From: Spirochaetia bacterium
GTDB taxonomy: Bacteria; Spirochaetota; Leptospiria; Turneriellales; JAOUOS01
Length of the DNA: 64,000 nt
NCBI GenBank assembly: GCA_029880285.1
Contig: JAOUOS010000001.1
Coordinates: 62,001-126,000 of the forward strand
Reading direction: 5' to 3'
Positions 55,588-64,000 of the stretch are shown here, one piece after another (the first letter of the stretch is position 1; each line of letters starts with the position of its first letter). The notes under the pieces are model-generated. The model had not been told where the DNA came from, ran no database searches, and saw only the letters and a list, made by a program, of their open reading frames with translations. A program made the translations under genes and the position numbers.

Positions 55588-56166
55588 ATTTTCTATTAAA
55601 ATTTCTTTTAATTTTTTACCCGCTTTTTCATAATTTTTTTTCCAATCTGAGCGCGCGTTTTTATTTAAGATATTTGTACAATACAAAATCGCTGAAAAAG
55701 GTATATTTTCTTTACGACAGATATATCCAATTGTTGATGCCTCCATATTTTCCCAATATTTATATTTATTTTTATTAGTAAATTGATATTTAGTAACTCT
55801 CTTTGTGATGCCAAAACTACTGAAAGCTATTAAATCTTCTATTTTTAGATTTATCTTTATTGCTGGTTTACATTCCCATTCTTTGTTTATAAATTCTGGT
55901 ATTTCTATATCTTTTTCATTAGGATATTCGAATTTTGAAGTAATACCAATTTCATCAATATCGCTCTTATTTATTGAACCTGCCGTACCTAAAAGAATTA
56001 CCCTATTAGGTTTAAGTTTGTTTTTAAGCAATAATCTCGTAAAATTAAAAAATGATTCGTAAATTCCCACCCCTATTATAAATATATTATTTTTTTTAAT
56101 AAGTTTATCAATACCGGGAATTTCTTTTTTATGCGCTAAAACAATCCACGTTTTATTTTGTAACAT
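55576..56166 (-). CDS. Nucleoside phosphorylase/nucleosidase-like protein
   Basis: The 196 residues show a shortened MTA/SAH nucleosidase or futalosine hydrolase-like fold: NIFIIGVGIYES, VILLGTAGSINKSDIDEIGI and the late WENMEASTIGYICRKENIPFSAILY. The Met-Glu of NMEAS is the usual ribose-binding Glu. The catalytic Asp that follows in active nucleosidases appears as CTN, an Asn. Activity and substrate are therefore doubtful. It follows the TauE/SafE gene by 4 bases. Confidence 0.6.
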   Translation of the reverse strand: MLQNKTWIVLAHKKEIPGIDKLIKKNNIFIIGVGIYESFFNFTRLLLKNKLKPNRVILLGTAGSINKSDIDEIGITSKFEYPNEKDIEIPEFINKEWECKPAIKINLKIEDLIAFSSFGITKRVTKYQFTNKNKYKYWENMEASTIGYICRKENIPFSAILYCTNILNKNARSDWKKNYEKAGKKLKEILIENLLT

Positions 56167-56170
56167 TAAA

Positions 56171-56953
56171 CTATAAAACCTGATAAATTAAATGTAGCCC
56201 TATTAATAAAAGAACAAATACAAAAAGCTCTTTAAGTCTGCTTTCATCAAAACGCTTTGATAAAAGTGGACCCAATTGTCCCCCTATTAGTACACCGGTT
56301 GCTCCAAAAGTGAATATATATAAAAACTTTGATTCTATATTATCACTTAAAATAAAATGAAAAAGACTGCCACATAACGCCACAAAGAAATTTAAAAATA
56401 ATGCGGTACCAATCGCATTTATCATTGGTATTTTTAACTTTCCTCTTAACAAGGGAATTATGAAATCTCCTGAACCAATTGATAAAAGGCCAGAAATGAA
56501 TCCAAAAACATTCCCTTGTATTTTTAACCAGTTAGGGGCCATAATTTTTTTGTCTTCATTTAACGTTTGATCATATTTTTCAGTTTGAAATCCGAATATT
56601 AACGAAACACCTAAACTTATAAATCCTAATAATATTGATAATTGACCGCCGCCTGCTAACTTTTGACTGGTAAAGGCACCAATACTTAGTCCTATAATTA
56701 AGGGCAAAAGCATTCCCCATGCGATACGCCAATAGATCATATTGTTTCTGAAATATCGATATGTGGCTGATCCCATACCAATAAACTGTATCATAAATGA
56801 TATCATTACGGCATTTTTAGGTTCCAGTTCTTCTACAAGTATTAAATATGGCGCCCATAGTATACCTCCTCCTATTCCCATTAAAGAGGCAAAAGTTGCT
56901 ATAGATATGGCAACAGGTAAAATTGTCCAGTTTGATAACCAATATTCAATCAT
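56171..56953 (-). CDS. TauE/SafE-family sulphite exporter-like membrane protein
   Basis: The 260-residue protein has about eight membrane helices in two related halves, with the family pattern FASLMGIGGGILWAPYLIL near the N-terminus and a matching FISGLLSIGSGDFIIPLL in the second half, followed by AIGTALFLNFFVALCGS. Members move anionic organosulphur or carboxylate compounds, and no substrate can be assigned here. It is located between the HAMP protein (1 base) and the nucleosidase-like gene. Confidence 0.9.
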   Translation of the reverse strand: MIEYWLSNWTILPVAISIATFASLMGIGGGILWAPYLILVEELEPKNAVMISFMIQFIGMGSATYRYFRNNMIYWRIAWGMLLPLIIGLSIGAFTSQKLAGGGQLSILLGFISLGVSLIFGFQTEKYDQTLNEDKKIMAPNWLKIQGNVFGFISGLLSIGSGDFIIPLLRGKLKIPMINAIGTALFLNFFVALCGSLFHFILSDNIESKFLYIFTFGATGVLIGGQLGPLLSKRFDESRLKELFVFVLLLIGLHLIYQVL

Positions 56954-56954
56954 A

Positions 56955-57782
56955 TTAAACCAGTTTTTCTTCTTGTTTTTTAATATATGATGCTAGTGTT
57001 TTTGGATCAATATAACCCTGTGTTACTAATATGGCCCCTAAAAATCCGCCTTTTTCAAGTTGAATATCCAGTGCTTTTTCAAGTTCTTCTTGAGTTATTA
57101 TTTTATCATCAACCAAAAGTTCACCTATTGATTTTTCACCAGTTTCTAGTGCTTCAACATGCTGAATCTGAAACAGCGTAAATGATTCTTTTAGCATTGT
57201 TAATTGCGATAAAGCTTCTTTTAGTTCTTGTAGTTCTGTTGCGAAATGCTCCCTAAATTCAGGAATTAAATTCATTTTTTTATCAATTTGTGTTAACGCT
57301 TGATCAAGTGAAATAAAAACTTGTTCTAACTGCGCGATAATTTCTTGTAAATTTGCTGTTAAATCGTTAATTAAATTGCCAAGTGAAGATAGCTCATCAG
57401 ATGTTTTAATCTCAATTGTAAGACTTAAATCTCCTTCGGCTATTTTTCTGGCTCTATCTATCATATATTGAATAGGAGATGCGACTTGTGTTACAAATTG
57501 AAATAATATAACAGCAGACACCAAAATAAGTATTGCTGCCATTATCATAAATTTTATGGCTAATTTATCAAACGATATATAGATATGTTCAACCGGCTCA
57601 CGGCCTTCTTGAATTTCAATTACTTCTTTTCTAATTTCTTTTCTATATTTTTCACTTTTTATTTCCCATAAGAATTCTAAAGCGACAAAAACATTAGCTA
57701 TTGCCATCATTAAAAAATAAAACACCATTTTTCTTCTTATAGAGGTTTTTTTCTTTTTAATGTTTTTTATTTTTTGCGCCAT
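56955..57782 (-). CDS. HAMP membrane protein with C-terminal MshEN-like domain
   Basis: The 275 residues hold two membrane helices (about 18-38 and 75-97) around a short ~35-residue extracytoplasmic loop. A HAMP domain follows (98-150; VASPIQYMIDRARKIAEGDLSL), with a coiled coil of Glu/Gln/Leu (150-210) and a ~55-residue module with IGELLVDDKIITQEELEKAL and AILVTQGYIDPKTLASYI. That last unit resembles the MshEN/T2SSE-N domain, which in some proteins binds c-di-GMP. It has no methylation or kinase domain. The combination suggests a membrane signalling adaptor. Confidence 0.75.
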   Translation of the reverse strand: MAQKIKNIKKKKTSIRRKMVFYFLMMAIANVFVALEFLWEIKSEKYRKEIRKEVIEIQEGREPVEHIYISFDKLAIKFMIMAAILILVSAVILFQFVTQVASPIQYMIDRARKIAEGDLSLTIEIKTSDELSSLGNLINDLTANLQEIIAQLEQVFISLDQALTQIDKKMNLIPEFREHFATELQELKEALSQLTMLKESFTLFQIQHVEALETGEKSIGELLVDDKIITQEELEKALDIQLEKGGFLGAILVTQGYIDPKTLASYIKKQEEKLV

Positions 57783-57898
57783 ACTAAATTCTTATTTTCT
57801 TTTCTTTAAACAATATTTTGAGAATCTACTAATTTTATGCACAAGGTTCTAAAATACTTTACATTGAAAAGAAGTTTTAGAGATTAAATAAAATTTTC

Positions 57899-57925
57899 TT
57901 GTGAATCTGTACTTATACATATAAT
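57899..57925 (+). promoter_or_regulatory. Promoter candidate for nth
   Basis: A perfect -10 TATAAT (57920-57925) is preceded by TTGTGA (57899-57904) with a 15-base spacer, slightly short. The predicted start is near 57932, giving a ~52-base leader before the ATG. Confidence 0.4.
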
Positions 57926-57983
57926 GCGTGATACAATAAGAATATTAATAAATTTTGAATAATCAAATACTAAAATATTATTT

Positions 57984-58637
57984 ATGGATTATAACAATTT
58001 GCAAAATATATCATCAAACTATTATAAAAAGTTATTAAAATATTATGGCAGGCCCATAACTCCATTAAAATATGAAAATATGGAACAACTCGCAATTGCT
58101 GTTATTTTATCAGCTCAGTGTACCGATAAAATGGTCAATAAAATAACACCTGTATTGTTCTCAAAATATAAAAACTTATTTGAACTAGCCAGGGCCCCTG
58201 TAAAAAATATTGAAAAATTAATATATTCCTCGGGTTTTTATAAAACCAAAGCTGCCAATATAAAAAAATTAGCTAATATTTTAATTCAAAAATATAATTC
58301 TAAATTACCTGATAATTTTGAAATTCTTATTTCTTTACCGGGTATTGGAAGAAAAACTGCCAATGTAATTATGTCTTCTGGTTTTAAAAAAATTACAGGT
58401 ATAGTTGTAGATACACACGTTAAAAGATTAAGTAATCGGTTAGGATTTACATCAAAACAAGATCCTTTTCAAATAGAAAAAGACCTTATGAATATTTGGC
58501 CTAAATATATTTGGTATGAACTTTCATTACTCTTAATTTTTCATGGAAGAAAATATTGCAAATCTCAAAACCCAAATTGCGATGCCTGTTTTTTAAACGA
58601 CACTTGCTTTTATAAAAACAATAATCAGTTTATATAG
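57984..58637 (+). CDS. nth: Endonuclease III (DNA glycosylase/AP lyase)
   Basis: Nth removes oxidised pyrimidines and cleaves the abasic site. The 217 residues match the family. The helix-hairpin-helix SLPGIGRKTANVIM includes the catalytic Lys, followed by GIVVDTHVKRLSNRLG with the catalytic Asp. The C-terminal iron-sulphur loop has four cysteines spaced C-x6-C-x2-C-x5-C (CKSQNPNCDACFLNDTC). It overlaps convergent hpf by 8 bases. Confidence 0.96.
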   Translation: MDYNNLQNISSNYYKKLLKYYGRPITPLKYENMEQLAIAVILSAQCTDKMVNKITPVLFSKYKNLFELARAPVKNIEKLIYSSGFYKTKAANIKKLANILIQKYNSKLPDNFEILISLPGIGRKTANVIMSSGFKKITGIVVDTHVKRLSNRLGFTSKQDPFQIEKDLMNIWPKYIWYELSLLLIFHGRKYCKSQNPNCDACFLNDTCFYKNNNQFI

Positions 58638-59382
58638 CTGGTTTTTTTATACCAAGAGAATCATTTTTTGAAAGAAATAAAACATTCATTCTTTTCGATT
58701 CTTCATTAACAAAAGCAAAGTATTCAAGGTTATTTTCCCTCAACTGTTCCACAGCTTCAGGCACAGTTAAAAGAGATAATGGATATAAAGAAACGGAAAT
58801 TTTATCTAATTCATTATTATCTTTCATTTTTGCCACTGTTTCTTCATATTGCCCTATATCTCCCGCTGGTTTTATAATTGAATAATTTCCATCTGGTCTC
58901 ATAAAACAAAGCGAATATTTTTTTTGATTTTCTCCATGATACATTAAAAAACGATATTTATGAGTTCTTATTTGTAAAATAGCCTCAATATCATCCATAG
59001 GTTTAATAGGCGCGTCATATATGTTTATAACAATTTCTTCTGATTTTGGTGCCACTTGAAAAGAGGGTAAGACCTGCCCAACATCTTCAGGCGTGTTTCT
59101 AGAATCTATTTTTTTGTGATATTTATCTACCTGATAATTTAATGTATCTACTGCTAAATCGATTGCAGCATATAAGTCTTTTTCTTTTTTTTCAATATGA
59201 AATACAGTTGAATCGGCTCTTACTGTAATTTCGCATATTTGATTTTGTCTTTCAATTGAAAACCTAACATCAATACCCTCAACATGATGAAAGCGTTCTT
59301 TGATTTTATCTAGTTTTTCGTTTGCGTGAGTCTTTAGCCCTTCAGTTGGTTCTATATTTTTAAAATAAAAAGATACGCTCAT
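58630..59382 (-). CDS. hpf: Long-form ribosome hibernation promotion factor
   Basis: HPF blocks the ribosome and promotes 100S dimers in stationary phase or stress. The ~100-residue N-terminal S30AE domain (LKTHANEKLDKIKERF, ADSTVFHIEKKEKDLYAAIDLAVDTLNYQVDKY in pieces) is followed by a linker and a C-terminal dimerisation-like domain (LYPLSLLTVPEAVEQL, FAFVNEESKRMNVLFL). Total length 250 is somewhat longer than usual (~190) owing to the central segment (about 128-185), which I cannot assign. A GGAG precedes the ATG. It follows rpoN, a classic arrangement. Confidence 0.9.
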   Translation of the reverse strand: MSVSFYFKNIEPTEGLKTHANEKLDKIKERFHHVEGIDVRFSIERQNQICEITVRADSTVFHIEKKEKDLYAAIDLAVDTLNYQVDKYHKKIDSRNTPEDVGQVLPSFQVAPKSEEIVINIYDAPIKPMDDIEAILQIRTHKYRFLMYHGENQKKYSLCFMRPDGNYSIIKPAGDIGQYEETVAKMKDNNELDKISVSLYPLSLLTVPEAVEQLRENNLEYFAFVNEESKRMNVLFLSKNDSLGIKKPAI

Positions 59383-59428
59383 ATTATTCTCCTTTTTAAT
59401 TCTATAATTACATCAAAATTTATATTTT

Positions 59429-60781
59429 TTATTTTTGGTTTTTTATATTTGAATATAAAGCCTTTCTTTTTTTTGCAGATGGGATGTGTAGCAATTTTCT
59501 ATATTTGGCAGTTGTTCTTCGTTTCATATTAAATCCGTCTTTTTGAAGAAAAAGTGTTATTTTTTCATCACTATAGGGATTTGTACGACTTTCTTTACTT
59601 ATATAATTCTCAATAGCTTTTTTTAGGCTTGTAACACTTTTTAGACCACCGTCAATTGCTTTTATTTTATTTTTAAAAAATATCTTAAAAGAAAAAATAC
59701 CCAATTCACATTGAAAATATTTTTCTTTTATAATACGTGAAATTGTGGATGCATGTTTTTTTAATTGAGAAGAAGCATCATGTAAATTTAAAGGTAAAAT
59801 ATATTCAAATCCCTTATTAAAAAAATCTGCTTCTTTTAATATAATAAATTGAGAGAATTCTTTTAAACTTTGAGACCGATATTGAAGATCAAAAATTATA
59901 TCTTTTGCTTCTTCATATTTTTTTATCCACGATGTATCATTTAATTCAGATTTTATTTCATTATAAAGATTATCATTTAATTTAACCCTTGGGATTACTC
60001 CTTCATTTAATACAGGTACATAGCTGTTTTTACTGGTTTTAAAAATTACATCAGGATAAATATACATATTTTTTTTACTGTAAAATTGGTAGGCTGGATA
60101 CAAGTTTAATCTGCTGATTTTTTCTATTTTTTTCTTTGATACCAGTATATCAATATGTAAAGCCTCTGCGATACTTTTAATTACATTGTTGTTAATAGAG
60201 TCAAAAGAAGATATCATTTTTTTTAATAACAAAAGAATATCTTGTATTAATTCATCTTTTGGATAAATTTTTCGAGCTTGCCACATTAGGCTTTCCCAAA
60301 TATTTTCTGCTCCTAAACCCAGGGGTTCTATTTTCTGAAAATAATCTACTATGCTACTCATCTCTTTTCTATTAAATATACCTTTAGGAAGAATTCGTTC
60401 GCGCGGTATTCCCGTAAATCCATCTTCATTTATAGAAGAAATAATGATACTCGATAGTTCTTTTATGTTTTCTTCTTTAATAATTAAATTCAACTGATTT
60501 AACAAATATTCTTTTAATGTTGTGGTACTTGAAATTATATTTTCTATAGAAAGATTTTCTTTTCTATCTAATCTTGAATTAAATGTATCATTTACCCTGC
60601 TGGAATATAATTCTGATTCTATATTATTTGTCTCTACTTCGTCTAAAAATGGGTTTTCATTTATGAGATTTTTAATATGTTCTCTTAGTTTTAATTGACT
60701 ATGTGCCAATATCTTTAATGTCTGCCGATTTTTAATAGAAATAGAAGGTTTAACTTTATTTTTTAATGTATGTTTTATCAT
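59429..60781 (-). CDS. rpoN: RNA polymerase sigma-54 factor
   Basis: RpoN directs transcription from -24/-12 promoters with an AAA+ activator. The 450 residues show an N-terminal activator-interacting segment (RQTLKILAHSQLKLREHI, INENPFLDE), core-binding region (GLGAENIWESLMWQ), the helix-turn-helix with HASTISRIIKEKYFQ, and the RpoN box RRTTAKYRK near the C-terminus (consensus ARRTVAKYRE). The N-terminal Gln/Leu repeat is weak but present. It overlaps the lptB end by one base, and hpf follows. No convincing -24/-12 promoter was noticed in this window. Confidence 0.95.
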   Translation of the reverse strand: MIKHTLKNKVKPSISIKNRQTLKILAHSQLKLREHIKNLINENPFLDEVETNNIESELYSSRVNDTFNSRLDRKENLSIENIISSTTTLKEYLLNQLNLIIKEENIKELSSIIISSINEDGFTGIPRERILPKGIFNRKEMSSIVDYFQKIEPLGLGAENIWESLMWQARKIYPKDELIQDILLLLKKMISSFDSINNNVIKSIAEALHIDILVSKKKIEKISRLNLYPAYQFYSKKNMYIYPDVIFKTSKNSYVPVLNEGVIPRVKLNDNLYNEIKSELNDTSWIKKYEEAKDIIFDLQYRSQSLKEFSQFIILKEADFFNKGFEYILPLNLHDASSQLKKHASTISRIIKEKYFQCELGIFSFKIFFKNKIKAIDGGLKSVTSLKKAIENYISKESRTNPYSDEKITLFLQKDGFNMKRRTTAKYRKLLHIPSAKKRKALYSNIKNQK

Positions 60782-61515
60782 TACATTTTAAAATCTTCAC
60801 CTAAATATATTTCTTTTGCTTTTTTATCTTTAATTAATTTAGAGGCAGACCCTTCTATTAATATCTTACCCTGAAATAATATATATGACCTATCTGTAAT
60901 ATTTAAAGTCTCTCTAACATTATGATCTGTTATTAATATACCAAGATTTTTTTCTTTTAATTTTTTAATTATTTTTTGTATCTCTTTTACGGCTATGGGG
61001 TCTACACCCGCGAAAGGCTCATCTAATAAAATAAACTTTGGGTTTGACGCTAAAGCTCTCGCGATTTCAACTCTGCGTCTTTCACCTCCTGAAAGGGTCA
61101 GCCCTAATTGGTTTTCAACGTGTTTGATTTCAAAATCTTCTAATAGTTCATTGGTTCTATTTTTAATTTCAGATGAAGATAGTTTTTGTATTTCTAAAAT
61201 TGCTTCAATATTTTGTCTCACGGTAAGTTTTCTAAATATTGAAGCTTCTTGCGCCAGATAGCCTATACCTAACCTTGCACGTTTATACATAGGCATTTTT
61301 GATATATTTTGATCATTTAAAAAAATACTTCCTGACGTTGGTTTAACAAGACCCATAATCATATAAAAGGAAGTGGTTTTTCCCGCACCGTTAGGACCCA
61401 ATAGGCCCACAACCTCACCTTGTTTTAGACCAAAAGATACTCCGTTTACTACTATTCTTTTACCATATTTTTTCTCTAGTAAATCGGCTTTCAATTCATG
61501 ATTGTTTTTTGTCAT
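60781..61515 (-). CDS. lptB: LPS export ABC transporter ATPase LptB
   Basis: LptB powers lipopolysaccharide extraction from the inner membrane with LptFG. The 244 residues have Walker A GPNGAGKTTSF, the Q-loop region (YLAQEASIFRKLTV), signature LSGGERRRVEIARAL, Walker B FILLDEPFAGVDP and the switch His in ITDHNVRETL. These motifs, including the FAGVDPIAV segment, are diagnostic for LptB among ABC ATPases. It precedes rpoN, as in many bacteria. Its presence implies LPS or a similar lipid. Confidence 0.96.
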   Translation of the reverse strand: MTKNNHELKADLLEKKYGKRIVVNGVSFGLKQGEVVGLLGPNGAGKTTSFYMIMGLVKPTSGSIFLNDQNISKMPMYKRARLGIGYLAQEASIFRKLTVRQNIEAILEIQKLSSSEIKNRTNELLEDFEIKHVENQLGLTLSGGERRRVEIARALASNPKFILLDEPFAGVDPIAVKEIQKIIKKLKEKNLGILITDHNVRETLNITDRSYILFQGKILIEGSASKLIKDKKAKEIYLGEDFKM

Positions 61516-61579
61516 TGTATTATTTTTTTGCCCGATGTATTTATTTTGTCAACTTAAATTTATGTTTTGAAAGTATTGC

Positions 61580-64000
61580 TTAAAACCTTTTATCGCCTAT
61601 ACCAAATACAAAATGATATTCTTTATCTTCAGGATGATATTCAAACCAGCTATTTTTAGGGTTCCATATTACCTTTCTTGCCCAATATAATCGAATAGGC
61701 ATAATTGGTATCTGTAATCTAATTCCCATACCCCAGCTATATAAAAAATAGCTCATACTTAATGTTTTATTGTTAAACTTTGCTTCTTCAATCGCGTTTT
61801 TCTTTGCTTCAGATGTTGTTTCATCTATAATAAATTCTTTTGGATTTTGATATAAAGCTCCACCATCAAAAAATAATACAAACCATAGCAGCGATGGCTC
61901 CAGTGGAATTCTAAATTCGGTGCTGAATAAAATTCTGTGGCTTCCGCCGTAAACCCATGAATTGGGAAAATATTCATCTGAATAATCCCATCCTCTTAAT
62001 GACTCATAACCGCCCAGTAAAAGCCTGTCTCTTGTTTCTATAAATAGATTTTCAGCGTTATCTTGTTCAGTATAAAAAGGCGATGTAATCTGAGTCATAA
62101 CAGCTGAGGCCCTATGTTCAAAAACTACCCGCCAGCGTCTTAAAACATTTTGTCTTATCAGGTTAAATAATGTAAAATCAAAGGGCCACCAATAATACTG
62201 AGCTGAAATTTCATATCTATTAAAATGGTCATGACCACCCAATATATTACCAACAACATCCATAGAAATATTACCTCTAATACCGGTCGTTGTATTAAAA
62301 TAATTATCTCTATTATCATACGAAATTCCATTCGTAAATGTATTTTTTATCTGCCATCCCTGAGAAATTAAAAGATATACCGTATCATCAACCAAACCAG
62401 TAGGATTAGATGCTATTGAGTAAACCGTACCGATACGATGATAATGAACCCAGTTTAAAAATACTTCATGGCCTATACCCAGCCCTAAATCAAAAGCGTC
62501 TTCTTCATAATAGGCCTCTTCTGTACTGCCGCCTATATCAATGGGATTAGCGTTAATTAAAGAATGAGCGTAATTACCGCCAATAGTAAAAGACCAGGGA
62601 CGGTCAAAAAGCCATGGTTCTGTCCATGATGCTCCTAAAGCTGTCTGGTTAGGGCCGAATATAATTTTTCCTGATATTTTTTGCCCTGTTCCGTTTAAGT
62701 TATTTTCAGATACATCGGCGTTTATTGTAAATCCTGTTATAGTTCCGTAACCACCCCCTAAGCTTATCATTCCAGTGGGTTGTTCTTCTACTTCATAAAT
62801 AAGGTTCATCATTCCTTCTCGCGAACCGGCTCTGGCGTCTACGTTTACTTCTTTAAAAAAACCTAAATTATAAACTTCTTCCCGAGAACGTTGAACATTG
62901 ACCGCGTTAAAAAGTTCACCTTCTTTAATTAATAGTTCTCTTCTTATAACTTTATCTAATGTTTTTTTATTCCCTTTTATAATGATGTTTTCAATATAAC
63001 CTTTATCACCTTCTGCTATAACAAATTTTGTATGGATAAATTTCTTACCTCTTTTCTCAGGCTCGTTTTCATAAATTTCTTGCAACATTTTTACATTATA
63101 GTAATCTATGCCCTCTTTTTGCATTTCTATTTGTTTGGGTTTATTTTCAACTTCAGTTAAACCTTCTTCAGTTAATAGAATTTCTGTTTTTTCGGTATTT
63201 ACTCTTGTAAAGATATATCCTAACTGCGAATATTGATAGTTAATGCTCCCCTTATCTCTATTGTATTTTTCATTATCAAAAATATCACCCGCATCACTGT
63301 TGGTAAATTCAAAATAATAAAAAATTTCTTTTCTTTCAATCAAAGGCTTTCCTGATTCGCGGTTAAGAAAATTTGTATCCCACTCTAAATCATAGCCATT
63401 AAAAAAATACTGTTCTCCCTCTTTTATTTTTATGGTTATATTTATAACTCTATCTTCTTTCTCATCTGGATTTTCCCATCTTATATCCCAGCGGGCTTCT
63501 TCAATTTCAGCATCTAAATATCCATTTTCTTTATAAAATTGAATAATTCTTTTTTTATCTTCTTCAAATATATTTTCTTTAAAAGTACCATCCGCAATGA
63601 GTCCATCTTCTTCCAATTCCATAATATCAGTTATGTCTTCAGGTTCAAAGACTAATGTTCCCAGAATATTTATTTTTGAAATAACAATTTCTTCACCTTC
63701 ATCAATAATGAATGAAACATTTATTAAATTATTACCTTCTTCTGAAGGTGATTGCTGTATTTTAATAGCCGCGTTAAATAAACCTTTCTCATGATATTTC
63801 GACAATAAAATCTGCATCGACCTTGAAGCTTTTTCTTCTGAATAAACTTCATCTTCTTTTAAAGGCAGAACTTCTATTATTTCTTGTTCACTAAGTTCGT
63901 CCATTCCTTTAAATTCGATATCTTCTATTAAAGGAAGCTCTTCTAATATAAATAATAATGAAACACCTCCGTTATAATCGCTACCCTCAATTCGTGCGTA
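61580..64000 (-). CDS. bamA: Outer-membrane assembly factor BamA (N-terminus beyond window)
   Basis: BamA inserts beta-barrels into the outer membrane. The frame is open to the right edge, so the ATG at 63904 is internal: the upstream 32 codons continue POTRA sequence (LLFILEELPLIEDIEFKG). At least four POTRA units are visible (repeated actual pattern INILG..., ENIIIKGNKKT), then the C-terminal barrel (from about 63000 down) with GGGYGTITGFTINADVSENNLNG, LLLGGYESLRGW and the final FVFGIGDKRF ending in Phe. RGW and the surrounding loop correspond to the VRGF/Y motif of loop 6. At least ~806 residues are present. Confidence 0.95.
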   Translation of the reverse strand, partial: YARIEGSDYNGGVSLLFILEELPLIEDIEFKGMDELSEQEIIEVLPLKEDEVYSEEKASRSMQILLSKYHEKGLFNAAIKIQQSPSEEGNNLINVSFIIDEGEEIVISKINILGTLVFEPEDITDIMELEEDGLIADGTFKENIFEEDKKRIIQFYKENGYLDAEIEEARWDIRWENPDEKEDRVINITIKIKEGEQYFFNGYDLEWDTNFLNRESGKPLIERKEIFYYFEFTNSDAGDIFDNEKYNRDKGSINYQYSQLGYIFTRVNTEKTEILLTEEGLTEVENKPKQIEMQKEGIDYYNVKMLQEIYENEPEKRGKKFIHTKFVIAEGDKGYIENIIIKGNKKTLDKVIRRELLIKEGELFNAVNVQRSREEVYNLGFFKEVNVDARAGSREGMMNLIYEVEEQPTGMISLGGGYGTITGFTINADVSENNLNGTGQKISGKIIFGPNQTALGASWTEPWLFDRPWSFTIGGNYAHSLINANPIDIGGSTEEAYYEEDAFDLGLGIGHEVFLNWVHYHRIGTVYSIASNPTGLVDDTVYLLISQGWQIKNTFTNGISYDNRDNYFNTTTGIRGNISMDVVGNILGGHDHFNRYEISAQYYWWPFDFTLFNLIRQNVLRRWRVVFEHRASAVMTQITSPFYTEQDNAENLFIETRDRLLLGGYESLRGWDYSDEYFPNSWVYGGSHRILFSTEFRIPLEPSLLWFVLFFDGGALYQNPKEFIIDETTSEAKKNAIEEAKFNNKTLSMSYFLYSWGMGIRLQIPIMPIRLYWARKVIWNPKNSWFEYHPEDKEYHFVFGIGDKRF

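Overview
The window looks like chromosomal DNA of an AT-rich, didermal, flagellated bacterium, most likely a spirochaete (Spirochaetota). Envelope genes show two membranes: BamA, LptB, Lgt, a lipoprotein, FlgH/FlgI and an outer-membrane barrel. A protein with OmpL47-type repeats, cyclases with an N-terminal sensor domain, a DISM-type seven-helix receptor fused to a SpoIIE phosphatase, and many TPR proteins are all combinations common in spirochaetes. The assignment rests on gene content only. Genes are densely packed with many 1-4 base overlaps. I see no prophage, insertion sequence, integron or CRISPR array, and only one clear RNA gene, tRNA-Arg(ACG).

Layout. 1-2.8 kb: end of a zinc alcohol dehydrogenase, then queA, smpB and a secreted poly-Gln protein. 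2.8-6.6 kb: a Crp-like regulator, a cyclic-nucleotide-binding TPR protein, an amidohydrolase and a LysM/degenerate LytM protein. 6.7-10.3 kb: a TPR membrane protein, a stand-alone LarC C-terminal domain and an OmpL47-repeat protein. 10.4-16.3 kb: a giant single-chain biotin-dependent acyl-CoA carboxylase. 16.5-21 kb: a plus-strand operon of TPR protein, short-form HisG, receiver-GGDEF and DISM-SpoIIE. 21-24.6 kb: flgG-flgA-flgH-flgI-flgJ on the minus strand. 24.7-29 kb: efp, a TPR protein, an aminotransferase and pgk. 29-33 kb: two tandem adenylate cyclases. 33-36.4 kb: hypF (with a frameshift), fba and a tiny lipoprotein. 36.6-42.5 kb: TPR and unknown proteins, lgt, tRNA-Arg, three small membrane proteins and FmdB. 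42.7-52.9 kb: a three-domain P-II-like protein with a duplicated DUF1538 membrane protein, divergent from gltB-gltD-gatC-methyltransferase. 53-58.6 kb: an outer-membrane protein, DUF190, CrcB, RibD-C, a nucleosidase-like protein, TauE/SafE, a HAMP protein and nth. 58.6-64 kb: the bamA-lptB-rpoN-hpf cluster, with bamA running off the right edge.

How the parts may work together. The two cyclases and the two cyclic-nucleotide-binding proteins could form a cAMP circuit. The P-II/DUF1538 pair beside glutamate synthase looks like a nitrogen-responsive transport module, and is the most system-like unfamiliar feature here. Its P-II-like protein appears to carry three copies in one chain, although ordinary P-II proteins are separate subunits of a trimer. 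HypF and the LarC-like fragment both hint at nickel enzymes elsewhere in the genome. The FlgH sequence lacks a lipoprotein cysteine, which would fit periplasmic flagella that do not need an outer-membrane-anchored ring.
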